Shown here: positions 18,839-27,343 of the stretch, piece after piece | How the letters are laid out: the number at the start of each line of letters is the position of its first letter | Position numbering within the stretch: position 1 is the stretch's first letter | Assembly (NCBI RefSeq): GCF_047634355.1 | Contig: NZ_JBLIAL010000002.1 | Direction: 5' to 3' (one strand) | Origin: Porticoccus sp002341315 | GTDB taxonomy: Bacteria; Pseudomonadota; Gammaproteobacteria; Pseudomonadales; Porticoccaceae | Length of the DNA stretch: 64,000 bases | Translations under genes and position numbers: made by a program | Notes under the pieces: generated by a model | Told to the model about the DNA's origin: nothing | The model's input: the letters and a program-made list of their open reading frames with translations, nothing else | Database searches by the model: none

Positions 18839-19306
18839 ATGCGGCTGACAACTCGTGGTCGATACGCGGTCACAGCGATGCTGGATTTGGCGTTAAATAA
18901 CGAATGCGGGCCAATTAGTCTGGCGGACATTTCCCAACGGCAGGAAATTTCGCTTTCCTATCTGGAACAATTGTTTGCGAAATTGCGTCAGAACAACCTT
19001 GTGAGTAGTGTTCGCGGCCCCGGTGGTGGCTATTGTCTGGCCCGAAGCAGTGATGCCATCAGTGTTGCCGAAATAATTGATGCTGTGAATGAGTCGATTG
19101 ATGCGACCAGTTGTAGTGGCAAGGGTAATTGTCACAACGGTGATATCTGTTTGACCCACCATCTCTGGGACGATTTGAGCCGTCAAATTCATCGTTTCCT
19201 CAGTGGTATTTCTCTGGACAGCCTGGTGCATCAACAGGAAGTGCAAGTTGTCATGTTGCGCCAGAACGATCAGGCCGATGCCAATTCAGGCTGCGCAAAA
19301 GTCTAG
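18839..19306 (+). CDS. iscR: Fe-S cluster-sensing transcriptional regulator IscR
   Basis: Rrf2-family regulator that represses the isc operon when it carries a [2Fe-2S] cluster. The true start is the ATG at 18839 (MRLTTRGRYAV), inside a longer open frame. 155 aa with an N-terminal winged helix, and cluster ligands Cys92, Cys98, Cys104 and His107 at the same positions as E. coli IscR. The stop overlaps the AGGAG ribosome site of iscS. It looks fully functional although most of its target operon is gone. Confidence 0.97.
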   Translation: MRLTTRGRYAVTAMLDLALNNECGPISLADISQRQEISLSYLEQLFAKLRQNNLVSSVRGPGGGYCLARSSDAISVAEIIDAVNESIDATSCSGKGNCHNGDICLTHHLWDDLSRQIHRFLSGISLDSLVHQQEVQVVMLRQNDQADANSGCAKV

Positions 19307-19316
19307 GAGTCTTTGC

Positions 19317-20531
19317 ATGAAATTGCCTATATATCTCGATTATTCTGCTACCACGCCAGTTGATTCACGGGTGGCTGCCAAGATGTCAGGGTGTCTTACC
19401 AATGACGGTATCTTTGGCAACCCGGCCTCGCGTTCGCACGCTTTTGGCTGGCAGGCAGAGGCGGCGGTTGAAGAGGCCAGGACTCAAGTGGCAGAGCTTG
19501 TTAATGCTGACCCACGGGAAATCATCTGGACATCTGGTGCCACTGAGGCGGATAACCTGGCGATTAAGGGTTGTGCCCACTTCAACCAGAAGAAGGGCAA
19601 GCATATTATTACTTCAAAAATCGAGCACAAGGCTGTTTTGGACACTTGTCGACAGTTGGAGCGTGAGGGCTTCGAGGTGACTTATCTCGATCCTGACCCC
19701 GACGGTATTATTCAGCCGCAGGTCGTCGCCGACGCTATCCGTGACGATACAACGCTGGTTTCGCTAATGCATGTCAACAATGAGATTGGCACGATTAACG
19801 ATATTGTCGCTATCGGTGAGATCTGTCGCGACCGGAGCGTATTTTTTCATGTGGATGCAGCCCAGAGTACTGGCAAACAGCCGATTGACCTGCAGGCCAT
19901 GAAAGTGGATTTAATGGCCTTTTCCGCCCATAAAACTTACGGCCCAAAGGGGATCGGTGCCCTTTATGTCCGTCGGAAACCGCGTGTGCGCATTGAGGCG
20001 CAAACCCACGGCGGTGGTCATGAGCGGGGCATGCGCTCCGGTACTCTGCCTACCCATCAGATTGTCGGTATGGGCGAAGCTTTTCGGATAGCCAGGGAAG
20101 AAATGGCCGAGGAAAACAAACGGGTACTAGCGCTGCGCAATCGTCTTTGGGATGGCATTCGTGACCTGGACGAGGTGCATCTCAACGGTTCCATGCAGCA
20201 GCGCATCGCTGGTAATTTAAATGTTAGTTTTGCCTTTGTCGAAGGGGAGTCGTTGATCATGGCGTTGAAGGACCTGGCCGTTTCTTCCGGGTCTGCCTGT
20301 ACCTCAGCGAGCCTGGAGCCCTCCTATGTATTGCGGGCGCTGGGGCTTGACGATGAGCTGGCACACAGTTCTATCCGTTTTTCCATTGGCCGCTTTACCA
20401 CCGTTGAAGAAATTGATTATGCGATTGCCAAGGTGCGTGAAGCGGTTACCAAATTGCGTGAGTTACCCCCGCGTTGGGACATGTTTAAAGACGGTGTCGA
20501 TCTCAGTCAGGTCGAATGGGCCGCACATTAA
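19317..20531 (+). CDS. iscS: Cysteine desulfurase IscS
   Basis: PLP enzyme that takes sulfur from cysteine for Fe-S clusters, tRNA thiolation and other acceptors. 404 aa. The PLP lysine is in SAHKTYGPKG, the catalytic loop SGSACTSAS places the nucleophile at Cys328 as in E. coli, and the C-terminal tail (GVDLSQVEW) that binds IscU in E. coli is kept. Start ATG 19317 with AGGAG seven bases upstream; the open frame extends further upstream but only as an overlap with iscR. Confidence 0.97.
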   Translation: MKLPIYLDYSATTPVDSRVAAKMSGCLTNDGIFGNPASRSHAFGWQAEAAVEEARTQVAELVNADPREIIWTSGATEADNLAIKGCAHFNQKKGKHIITSKIEHKAVLDTCRQLEREGFEVTYLDPDPDGIIQPQVVADAIRDDTTLVSLMHVNNEIGTINDIVAIGEICRDRSVFFHVDAAQSTGKQPIDLQAMKVDLMAFSAHKTYGPKGIGALYVRRKPRVRIEAQTHGGGHERGMRSGTLPTHQIVGMGEAFRIAREEMAEENKRVLALRNRLWDGIRDLDEVHLNGSMQQRIAGNLNVSFAFVEGESLIMALKDLAVSSGSACTSASLEPSYVLRALGLDDELAHSSIRFSIGRFTTVEEIDYAIAKVREAVTKLRELPPRWDMFKDGVDLSQVEWAAH

Positions 20532-20548
20532 CGTTGGGAAGTTGAATC

Positions 20549-20757
20549 ATGGCATAAGGCGAAAAAGTTCTGGACCATTACGAAAATCCTGGCAACGTCG
20601 GCAAGCTGGACGACAAATCCAGTAATGTCGGGACCGGTATGTTCGGTGCCCCGGCTTGTGGCGATGTGATGCGCTTGCAGATCCAGGTGAATGATCTCGG
20701 CATCATCGAAGATGCCAAATTCAAGATCTGCGGCTCTGGTTTAGCGATCGCCTCTTT
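20549..20757 (+). pseudogene. iscU: Truncated and inactivated iscU remnant
   Basis: Starting at the ATG 18 bp after iscS the frame reads M-A-stop, with TAA (20555-20557) at codon 3, then continues in frame as a clear IscU (EKVLDHYENPGNVG, GMFGAPACGDVMRLQI, IIEDAKFK). The first active-site Cys (APACGDV) is kept, but the second, in the usual YGCGSAIAS, is changed (CGSGLAIAS). Homology ends at about 20755, after roughly 65 of 128 codons, where the sequence runs into the iscX remnant in another frame. It is a pseudogene. Confidence 0.9.
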
Positions 20758-20943
20758 GAAGACATCAACGTGGCCCTGGTGCAGGATGGCAAAGCCCTGC
20801 CGGATGTGGATCCCCTTACCGTGAATTTTGTCGAGCTGCGAGATTGGGTGTTGGCGCTGGATACGTTCGATGATGATCCGGCCCACTGTGGTGAAAAAAT
20901 CCTTGAAGCTATCCAGATGGCATGGATTGAAGAACTGGATTAG
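20745..20943 (+). pseudogene. iscX: 5'-truncated iscX remnant fused to iscU remnant
   Basis: In the frame ending with TAG at 20941-20943, the translation ends in DPLTVNFVELRDWVLAL, FDDDP, GEKILEAIQMAWIEELD, the conserved body and C-terminus of IscX (YfhJ), the last gene of isc operons. The first eight to ten residues and start codon are missing, and the frame differs from that of the iscU remnant before it. A deletion from inside iscU to the start of iscX, removing iscA, hscB, hscA and fdx, explains the structure. Confidence 0.85.
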
Positions 20944-20981
20944 AATGAACCACAGCTTCAATATGCTACCAAGGGGTGTTA

Positions 20982-22817
20982 ATGAGCTCAAAAGAAGAGC
21001 TTTATAAAGTACTGGTTGAATCAGTTCCCTACGGCACCCTTTTCTTTGCTTACGGCGTCTGTATCGATGCCAACAAACATGCACTTGCCCTGTTGGGCTG
21101 CGACCTCAAGCAGCTGGTGGGCGCTTCAGTGGACAGTATTACTGGTGACGAATCCACCGCGCTTGTCGATCTCAAGTTACAACTAAAAAAAGCCTTGCGG
21201 AACCGTACTGAAAAGCTGGACTGGGCATGTCCCGGTCGTACCGAAACTGTGGCTGTCAGTATTGTTTATGTGGGTGACGACAATAGAGAACTGGTAGTTA
21301 TGCTGCACACTCAGGAATTGTCCTGCGATGTTGCTTCACCTTCTGTCAGTGAGCCGGGATTGTCCGTCGCCGGTGCTGAATCACTCGAAAATGTCGAAGT
21401 TAGCTCCCCTGATGTGATATTGCCCGCCAGCGATATTTATGACGGTGCCGATGTTGTCGTCGATGATGAAGATGTCAGCAATCCAGGCGTCAAGCCCTGG
21501 GAGGAGTCTGCCAGGGATCACTATTATGACAGTCTTACGGGTTTGCCCAATCGACAATTGCTGATTCAGTCCATCAGCCGGTATCTGGCCCTCCATGACA
21601 ATCAACCGATATGTGGTGCCCTGATGATTGTCGACCTTGATCACTTCAAGGATATTAATGATTCCTGGGGCAATGCTGTGGGAGATCAGGTGATCAAGAA
21701 GATTGGTCAGACGTTGTCTCGCCTTGTTACCGGGGGTAATGTGCTCGCCCGTATGAGTGGCGACGAGTTTGTGCTTTTTATTCCCCATCTGTCTGATGAC
21801 TTGTCAAAAGCCGCCTGGAGTGCGCAGTCGTTGGCCGAAAAGTTGGGTGAAATGGTTGCGAGCCCTCTGTTTCTCGATGGCCATGAAGTCATACTGACTG
21901 CAAGTGTCGGTATTGCACTCATTTCAGACAGCAGCATCAGTGCCGAGCGCGTACTCCAGTTTGCCGATACAGCCATGTACGAGGCGAAGCGCAAAGGCCG
22001 CAACAGCATCGCTTTTTTTGATCCCTGCATCTCGGAGAAAGCGCAGCGGCAGATTGGCATGAATACCCAATTGCGCAAAGCAATGGATAACCACGAGTTT
22101 GTGCTCTATATTCAGCCGCAAATTTCTGTTGAGACAGGACAGTTACTGGGTGGTGAGGCGCTATTGCGTTGGATGAATTCGGATAAAATAACCAACATGC
22201 CTTCGGAGTTTATTCCGGTACTTGAATCTTCCGGTCTGATCGTAGACGTAGGCCGGTGGGTCATTCGCACCTCTTGTGAGTACATTCGGAATTTTATTGA
22301 TCAGGGTATCTGGCAAGACCACATGCGGCTCGGCATCAATATCAGTCCACGCCAGTTTCGCGATCCCCAATTGTTGGATATCGTCCAGCACAGCATGAGC
22401 AGTTACAACATAGACCCAAGCTTCCTCAATTTCGAAGTGACGGAAAATCTGGTCATTGAAGATGTGGATGAGGCTATTCGCAAGATGGAGGCAATCAAGT
22501 CGCTGGGCTCCATGTTTTCAATTGATGATTTCGGCATTGGCTACTCCTCCATGATTTACCTGAAGCGTCTGCCGTTTGACCAACTGAAGATTGATCGTGA
22601 GTTTATCCGAAATATTCATCGCGACCCCGAGAGTCGGGGTATTGTGGAAGCTATCATGGCTGTGTCAAAGCAGTATGGTTTGAAAGTTACCGCTGAAGGT
22701 GTCGAGACACCTGAAGCCCTTGAGATACTTCGGGAGCTGGGCTGCCATTCCTATCAGGGTGCCCACTTCAGTATGCCTATTTCCTGTGATCGTTTTACCA
22801 AACTGCTGGCTGCCTGA
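20982..22817 (+). CDS. GGDEF/EAL cyclic-di-GMP protein with N-terminal PAS-like domain
   Basis: 611 aa, soluble, with no signal or membrane segment seen. Residues about 1-110 look like a PAS sensor. The GGDEF domain (about 180-350) has SGDEF as its active-site signature. The EAL domain (about 365-610) keeps EALLRW, ENLVIEDVD, DDFGIGYSS, KIDREFI and TAEGVET, so phosphodiesterase activity is plausible. The ATG at 20982 follows AAGGGG; a GTG two codons upstream is possible. It sits between the isc scar and ndk, where Pseudomonas has ndk directly after iscX. Confidence 0.92.
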   Translation: MSSKEELYKVLVESVPYGTLFFAYGVCIDANKHALALLGCDLKQLVGASVDSITGDESTALVDLKLQLKKALRNRTEKLDWACPGRTETVAVSIVYVGDDNRELVVMLHTQELSCDVASPSVSEPGLSVAGAESLENVEVSSPDVILPASDIYDGADVVVDDEDVSNPGVKPWEESARDHYYDSLTGLPNRQLLIQSISRYLALHDNQPICGALMIVDLDHFKDINDSWGNAVGDQVIKKIGQTLSRLVTGGNVLARMSGDEFVLFIPHLSDDLSKAAWSAQSLAEKLGEMVASPLFLDGHEVILTASVGIALISDSSISAERVLQFADTAMYEAKRKGRNSIAFFDPCISEKAQRQIGMNTQLRKAMDNHEFVLYIQPQISVETGQLLGGEALLRWMNSDKITNMPSEFIPVLESSGLIVDVGRWVIRTSCEYIRNFIDQGIWQDHMRLGINISPRQFRDPQLLDIVQHSMSSYNIDPSFLNFEVTENLVIEDVDEAIRKMEAIKSLGSMFSIDDFGIGYSSMIYLKRLPFDQLKIDREFIRNIHRDPESRGIVEAIMAVSKQYGLKVTAEGVETPEALEILRELGCHSYQGAHFSMPISCDRFTKLLAA

Positions 22818-22853
22818 CTTTCCAGAAGAATCGGAATTTACTTTTGCTCTTTC

Positions 22854-22882
22854 TTGTAACCCTTTGTACCAAAGCGTAAAAT
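22854..22882 (+). promoter_or_regulatory. ndk promoter (sigma-70 type) with GC-rich discriminator
   Basis: TTGTAA (22854-22859), 17-bp spacer, TAAAAT (22877-22882), followed by GGCGCC. The leader to ndk would be about 75 nt. Confidence 0.6.
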
Positions 22883-22966
22883 GGCGCCTTTTTAAGCGGA
22901 CGTGTAGAGTCGTATTTTGCGACTTTTTCCGCTTCTTTACCTGCCGCCATCTTTTGGAGACCCTAA

Positions 22967-23392
22967 ATGGCTATAGAACGCACCCTTTCCATCATCAAGC
23001 CAGATGCAGTGAGCAAAAATGTTATTGGTCAGATCTATTCACGGTTTGAAAAGGCCGGTCTGAAAGTCGTTGCAGCAAAAATGATGCACCTTTCCGAAGA
23101 AAAAGCCGGTGGCTTTTATGCAGAGCACAAAGAGCGCCCTTTTTATGCCGATTTGGTGGGCTTTATGACCTCTGGCCCTGTCATGGTCCAGGTGCTTGAG
23201 GGCGAAAATGCCGTGATTACTAACCGCGACCTTATGGGCGCAACGAATCCAAAAGAAGCTGTGTCGGGTACTATTCGTGCCGACTTTGCCGAATCAATTG
23301 ACGCCAATGCCGTGCACGGTTCAGATTCGCCGGCCTCAGCTGTCCGCGAAATATCCTATTTCTTTGATGATGGTGAAATTTGCCCACGCTAG
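22967..23392 (+). CDS. ndk: Nucleoside diphosphate kinase
   Basis: Transfers phosphate between nucleoside tri- and diphosphates through a phosphohistidine. 141 aa; the catalytic His117 lies in NAVHGSD, with KPDAV and the RPFY-containing loop also present. It is followed by rlmN, as in Pseudomonas. Confidence 0.98.
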   Translation: MAIERTLSIIKPDAVSKNVIGQIYSRFEKAGLKVVAAKMMHLSEEKAGGFYAEHKERPFYADLVGFMTSGPVMVQVLEGENAVITNRDLMGATNPKEAVSGTIRADFAESIDANAVHGSDSPASAVREISYFFDDGEICPR

Positions 23393-23429
23393 TTTCTGTG
23401 ATTTCCGGTATCACCGTGCAGAATAAGCC

Positions 23430-24596
23430 ATGAATCTGATTCTTGCCGATGTCAATACCGCCGTTGAGCCCCAGGGGTTGAAAACCAACCTGCTGGGGCT
23501 TTCTGCTGAAAAATTGTCAGACTTTTTTGTTAATACGCTGGCAGAAAAACCCTTCCGTGCTTCGCAAATATTGAAGTGGATACACCAATTGGGTGTGGAT
23601 GACTTTGATCAGATGACCAATCTGTCAAAACCCCTGCGTGAAAGACTCAAGCAAGTTGCCGAGATTCGTGCTCCGGAGGTGGTTTCCCAGCAGGATTCCA
23701 CAGACGGCACTCGAAAATGGCTGATTCGCGTCGCTGGTGGCAGCTGCATTGAAACAGTGTTCATCCCGGAGAAAGATCGAGGTACCCTCTGTGTCTCATC
23801 TCAGGTGGGCTGTTCACTGGACTGCAGCTTTTGTGCAACCGGAAAACAGGGCTTTAACCGTGATCTGACGGCCGCAGAAATTATTGGACAGGTCTGGATA
23901 GCGGCTAAATCCTTTGACTCCCTGGGTGCCGGAAAAGATCGAGTGGTGAGTAATGTCGTCATGATGGGTATGGGTGAGCCGCTACTCAACTTTGATAACG
24001 TTGTCGATGCCATGGGCCTTATGCTTCATGATAATGCCTATGGGCTGTCAAAGCGCCGGGTGACCTTGAGCACATCCGGTGTTGTTCCGGCACTGGACCG
24101 CCTCGGCGATGTTTCGGATGTTTCGCTGGCCATTTCTCTTCACGCACCAAACGATGCGTTGCGCGATCAGTTGGTACCGATCAATAAAAAATACCCAATT
24201 GCCATGTTGCTTGATTCCGCCCGTCGTTACCTTGACAAGATGCCTGACGTGCGCCGCAAGATTACTATCGAATATACGATGATGGACCGGATAAATGATC
24301 GCGATGAGCATGCGCGGGAGTTGGCCATATTGCTGAAAGACATTCCCTGTAAAATCAACCTGATACCGTTTAACCCGTTTGCCGGTTCGTCCTACAGGCG
24401 AGTTACCAATACCGCGCTGAATCGTTTCAGGGATATCCTGCATCAGGAGGGATATACCGTGACTGTCCGAACGACTCGTGGAGACGACATTGCAGCAGCC
24501 TGTGGCCAGCTCGCCGGTACGGTGAATGACAGGACTCGTCGCAGTCAACGCTATCAACAAGAACAGCAAGTAGCGCCCGTGAGGTTTGTGGGTTGA
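23430..24596 (+). CDS. rlmN: Dual-specificity 23S rRNA/tRNA adenine C2-methyltransferase RlmN
   Basis: Radical-SAM enzyme making m2A2503 in 23S rRNA and m2A37 in some tRNAs. The 4Fe-4S motif CSLDCSFC has Cys128, Cys132 and Cys135; MMGMGEPLLN is the GGE-like motif, and a second catalytic Cys lies near the C-terminus (AACGQLAG). 388 aa. It needs Fe-S cluster assembly, relevant because the isc operon next door is broken. Confidence 0.97.
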   Translation: MNLILADVNTAVEPQGLKTNLLGLSAEKLSDFFVNTLAEKPFRASQILKWIHQLGVDDFDQMTNLSKPLRERLKQVAEIRAPEVVSQQDSTDGTRKWLIRVAGGSCIETVFIPEKDRGTLCVSSQVGCSLDCSFCATGKQGFNRDLTAAEIIGQVWIAAKSFDSLGAGKDRVVSNVVMMGMGEPLLNFDNVVDAMGLMLHDNAYGLSKRRVTLSTSGVVPALDRLGDVSDVSLAISLHAPNDALRDQLVPINKKYPIAMLLDSARRYLDKMPDVRRKITIEYTMMDRINDRDEHARELAILLKDIPCKINLIPFNPFAGSSYRRVTNTALNRFRDILHQEGYTVTVRTTRGDDIAAACGQLAGTVNDRTRRSQRYQQEQQVAPVRFVG

Positions 24597-24624
24597 TTAT
24601 AAGGTTGAGTGGGTCACAGGCGGC

Positions 24625-25413
24625 ATGCGTATGAAGCTGAAATTGTCCTCGGTATTTTTTGTTGTCGGGCTGCTGACTGCGTTGCTTTCCGTCGGTTGTG
24701 CGACGACAAAAAGTGGTACCAGTGTTGATAAGCAGAGGGTACTGGAAAATCGTCTTGATCTCGCGATGGGGTATTTGACGAGGGGGGATCATGAGCGCAC
24801 CCGTTTCCATCTTAACAAAGCAATGGAAGTAGACAGTAGCTCTCCTGCCGTGCATGACGCCTGGGCATTGTTGTATCAACAGGAAAAAGAGTTTGAAGAA
24901 GCAGAGGGCCATTTTCGGAAAGCGCTGAGTTACGACCCGAAATTTACCCGGGGGCGCAATAATTACGGTATGTTCCTGTTGAACATGGATCGCTTCGAAG
25001 ATGCATACGATCAGTTTCTGAAAGGCTCCGAGGACCTCGGTTACCCCAGGCGAGCTGAACTTTTTCTCAAGGTTGGTGTGACGGCGCTACAGCTCAGCAA
25101 GCTGTCAGAGGCTGAATCTGCTTTTGAGAAAGCGCTGGATCTGGATTCGCGAATGTCTCTGGCGCATATCGAGTTGGCTGATCTGGCTTTCAGGCGGGGT
25201 GACTATCAGCTGGCACAGCAACGGTTAAATCAATACAACAGTACCAGAAGCAGCCCTACTCCACGGGGTCTTTGGCTGGGAGTCAGGCTTGCGGATAAGC
25301 TGGGTAATAGTGATGCCGAGGCTAGTCAGGGGCTGGCGTTGAGGAACCTTTATCCTGATTCGCGGGAGAATCAGGAATACAAAAACTGGTTGAATGATGA
25401 GCGAAAACCCTAG
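24625..25413 (+). CDS. pilW: Type IV pilus biogenesis TPR lipoprotein PilW/PilF
   Basis: Pilotin-like lipoprotein needed for outer-membrane assembly of the type IV pilus secretin. A signal with lipobox LLSVGC gives lipidated Cys25 from the ATG at 24625; the open frame begins earlier, at 24586, overlapping rlmN. Six or so tetratricopeptide repeats follow (for example NYGMFLLNMDRFEDAYDQF). 262 aa. It overlaps rodZ by about 20 bp. The gene is called pilF in Pseudomonas; the order rlmN-pilF-rodZ-ispG is shared. Confidence 0.93.
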   Translation: MRMKLKLSSVFFVVGLLTALLSVGCATTKSGTSVDKQRVLENRLDLAMGYLTRGDHERTRFHLNKAMEVDSSSPAVHDAWALLYQQEKEFEEAEGHFRKALSYDPKFTRGRNNYGMFLLNMDRFEDAYDQFLKGSEDLGYPRRAELFLKVGVTALQLSKLSEAESAFEKALDLDSRMSLAHIELADLAFRRGDYQLAQQRLNQYNSTRSSPTPRGLWLGVRLADKLGNSDAEASQGLALRNLYPDSRENQEYKNWLNDERKP

Positions 25414-26224
25414 CGAAGAACCATTGCAACAGCCTGTTCCGGAGAAATTTTCACCCGGGGAAATCCTGCGTCGGACCAGAAAGGAGCGTGGATTAAGTGT
25501 CGAGGATGTCATTGATGGAATGGGTATAACGAGGGCGACTCTGAATGCACTGGAAAATGATGATTTTGACCGTTTGCCATCACCTCTTTTCGTCAAAGGT
25601 TACGTAAAAATCTATTGTGCCTTACTGGATCTCCCCGATCAGGATTTGCTTGTAAACCTCGAGCAGTCGATGAGTGATTTGGGTATTCATCAGCGAGAGC
25701 CCGCCATAAAATTCCCGCCTGCACCAAATAGAATCGGCCGTTTCTTAAAAAATGTCCTTCCCATGGCGGTGGTGAGCATTTTGGTTGTGATTGCATTACT
25801 GCTGGTCATTCAGGTGGCCGATAGAGTTAAATTACCTTTTTTTGACAGTGGCAAACCGTTGCTCGGTTCAGCCAGATCCACTGTTCTGAGTATGAAACCG
25901 GCCATGGCCTCAATGATGGATCAGGACGTCAGGGAGTCAGACGATACAATAGATAAGCAGGATAAACCGCAGAAGATGACGCTAAATGTCACCCAGCAGA
26001 GCTGGGTAGAGGTGTTCGATGCCTCTGGTGATCTTTTGCTTGCTGACCTCCAGCCACCGGGAACACGGCTAGAGGTAACCGGTGATGCACCTTTTAAAGT
26101 GAACCTGGGTTATGCGCAGGGCGTGGAAATTCATTACGACGGTAAAGTGGTGCCCGTATCCAATATCGCTGCAGATAATACGGCTTTTGTTAGCGTCGGT
26201 CTTGATTCTGATCTGGAAAATTGA
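25394..26224 (+). CDS. rodZ: RodZ-like helix-turn-helix membrane protein
   Basis: Bitopic cytoskeletal protein linking MreB to the membrane in family members. 276 aa: N-terminal HTH_25 domain (GEILRRTRKERGLSVEDV, residues about 22-90), one membrane segment at about 119-138 (VVSILVVIALLLVIQVA) and a C-terminal DUF4115 domain (about 195-270, QSWVEVFDASGDLL). It starts inside the end of pilW and is followed closely by ispG, as in many gammaproteobacteria. Confidence 0.93.
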   Translation: MMSENPSEEPLQQPVPEKFSPGEILRRTRKERGLSVEDVIDGMGITRATLNALENDDFDRLPSPLFVKGYVKIYCALLDLPDQDLLVNLEQSMSDLGIHQREPAIKFPPAPNRIGRFLKNVLPMAVVSILVVIALLLVIQVADRVKLPFFDSGKPLLGSARSTVLSMKPAMASMMDQDVRESDDTIDKQDKPQKMTLNVTQQSWVEVFDASGDLLLADLQPPGTRLEVTGDAPFKVNLGYAQGVEIHYDGKVVPVSNIAADNTAFVSVGLDSDLEN

Positions 26225-26230
26225 AAAGTT

Positions 26231-27343
26231 ATGCAATCCCTGTCACCCATTGTAAGAAGAAAATCACGTCAGATTATGGTGGGCAATGTGCCAGTGGGTG
26301 GTGATGCGCCTATAACCATTCAAAGCATGACCAATACAGAAACTACAGATGTGGTGGCCACGGTCTCACAGATCAATCGGTTGATTGCCGCAGGTGCTGA
26401 CATCGTCAGGGTATCCGTGCCCTCTATGGAGGCAGCAGAGGCGTTTGGTGCTATCCGCAAACAGGTTGCAGTACCTTTGGTGGCCGATATTCACTTCGAT
26501 TACCGTATTGCCCTCAGAGTGGCAGATCTCGGGGTGGACTGCCTACGCATAAATCCGGGCAATATAGGACGTGAAAAACGTGTTCAGGCTGTGGTCGATA
26601 AAGCGCGGGACCTGAATATTCCGATCCGGATTGGTGTCAATGCCGGTTCGCTGGAAAAAGATCTGCAAAAAAAATACGGTGAGCCGACCCCGGAAGCACT
26701 GGTTGAGTCCGCGATGAGGCATGTTGAGATTCTAGACAAGCTCAACTTTCATAACTTCAAGCTGAGCCTGAAAGCCTCAGATATTTTCATGGCCGTAGCC
26801 GCGTATCGAAAAATTGCCACTATGATTGATAACCCCTTGCATCTGGGGATCACTGAAGCAGGTGGCTTGCGTGGTGGAACAGTCAAATCCTCTATTGGCC
26901 TCGGTTTGCTTTTGATGGATGGCATCGGTGATACCATCCGCGTATCGCTTGCTGCCGACCCCGTGGAGGAGGTTAAGGTCGGCTGGGACATGCTGAAAAG
27001 TCTGAGATTACGTAGCAAAGGGGTTAACTTTATAGCCTGCCCCAGTTGTTCCCGACAAAATTTTGACGTCATTAAAACCATGAATGAATTGGAGCTACGT
27101 CTTGAAGATATTACGACTCCGATAGATGTGGCCGTTATTGGCTGTATCGTCAATGGCCCGGGTGAAGCAAAGGAGGTCGATCTCGGCCTGACTGGAGGTA
27201 CGCCCAATAACCTGGTTTATATCGATGGCAAGCCAAGCCAGAAGCTTTCCCAGAACAATTTGGTGGATGAGCTCGAAAACTTAATTCGCAACAAAGCTGC
27301 CCTCAAAGCGGAACAACAAGAAAATCTCATAGCGAAATCCTGA
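26231..27343 (+). CDS. ispG: 4-hydroxy-3-methylbut-2-en-1-yl diphosphate synthase
   Basis: 4Fe-4S enzyme converting MEcPP to HMBPP in the MEP pathway, which also uses ispD and ispF of this window. 370 aa. Cluster ligands Cys270 and Cys273 (ACPSC) match E. coli numbering, with the third in GCIVNGPGEA. N-terminal barrel motifs are IQSMTNTET and VADIHFDYRIAL. Its stop overlaps the hisS start by one base. Confidence 0.98.
   Translation: MQSLSPIVRRKSRQIMVGNVPVGGDAPITIQSMTNTETTDVVATVSQINRLIAAGADIVRVSVPSMEAAEAFGAIRKQVAVPLVADIHFDYRIALRVADLGVDCLRINPGNIGREKRVQAVVDKARDLNIPIRIGVNAGSLEKDLQKKYGEPTPEALVESAMRHVEILDKLNFHNFKLSLKASDIFMAVAAYRKIATMIDNPLHLGITEAGGLRGGTVKSSIGLGLLLMDGIGDTIRVSLAADPVEEVKVGWDMLKSLRLRSKGVNFIACPSCSRQNFDVIKTMNELELRLEDITTPIDVAVIGCIVNGPGEAKEVDLGLTGGTPNNLVYIDGKPSQKLSQNNLVDELENLIRNKAALKAEQQENLIAKS

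Noticed and set aside
20639..20824. Open frame of 61 codons starting at an internal Met of the iscU remnant
   Set aside because: It is the decayed iscU continued into out-of-frame iscX sequence; no ribosome site, and the C-terminal part has no homology.
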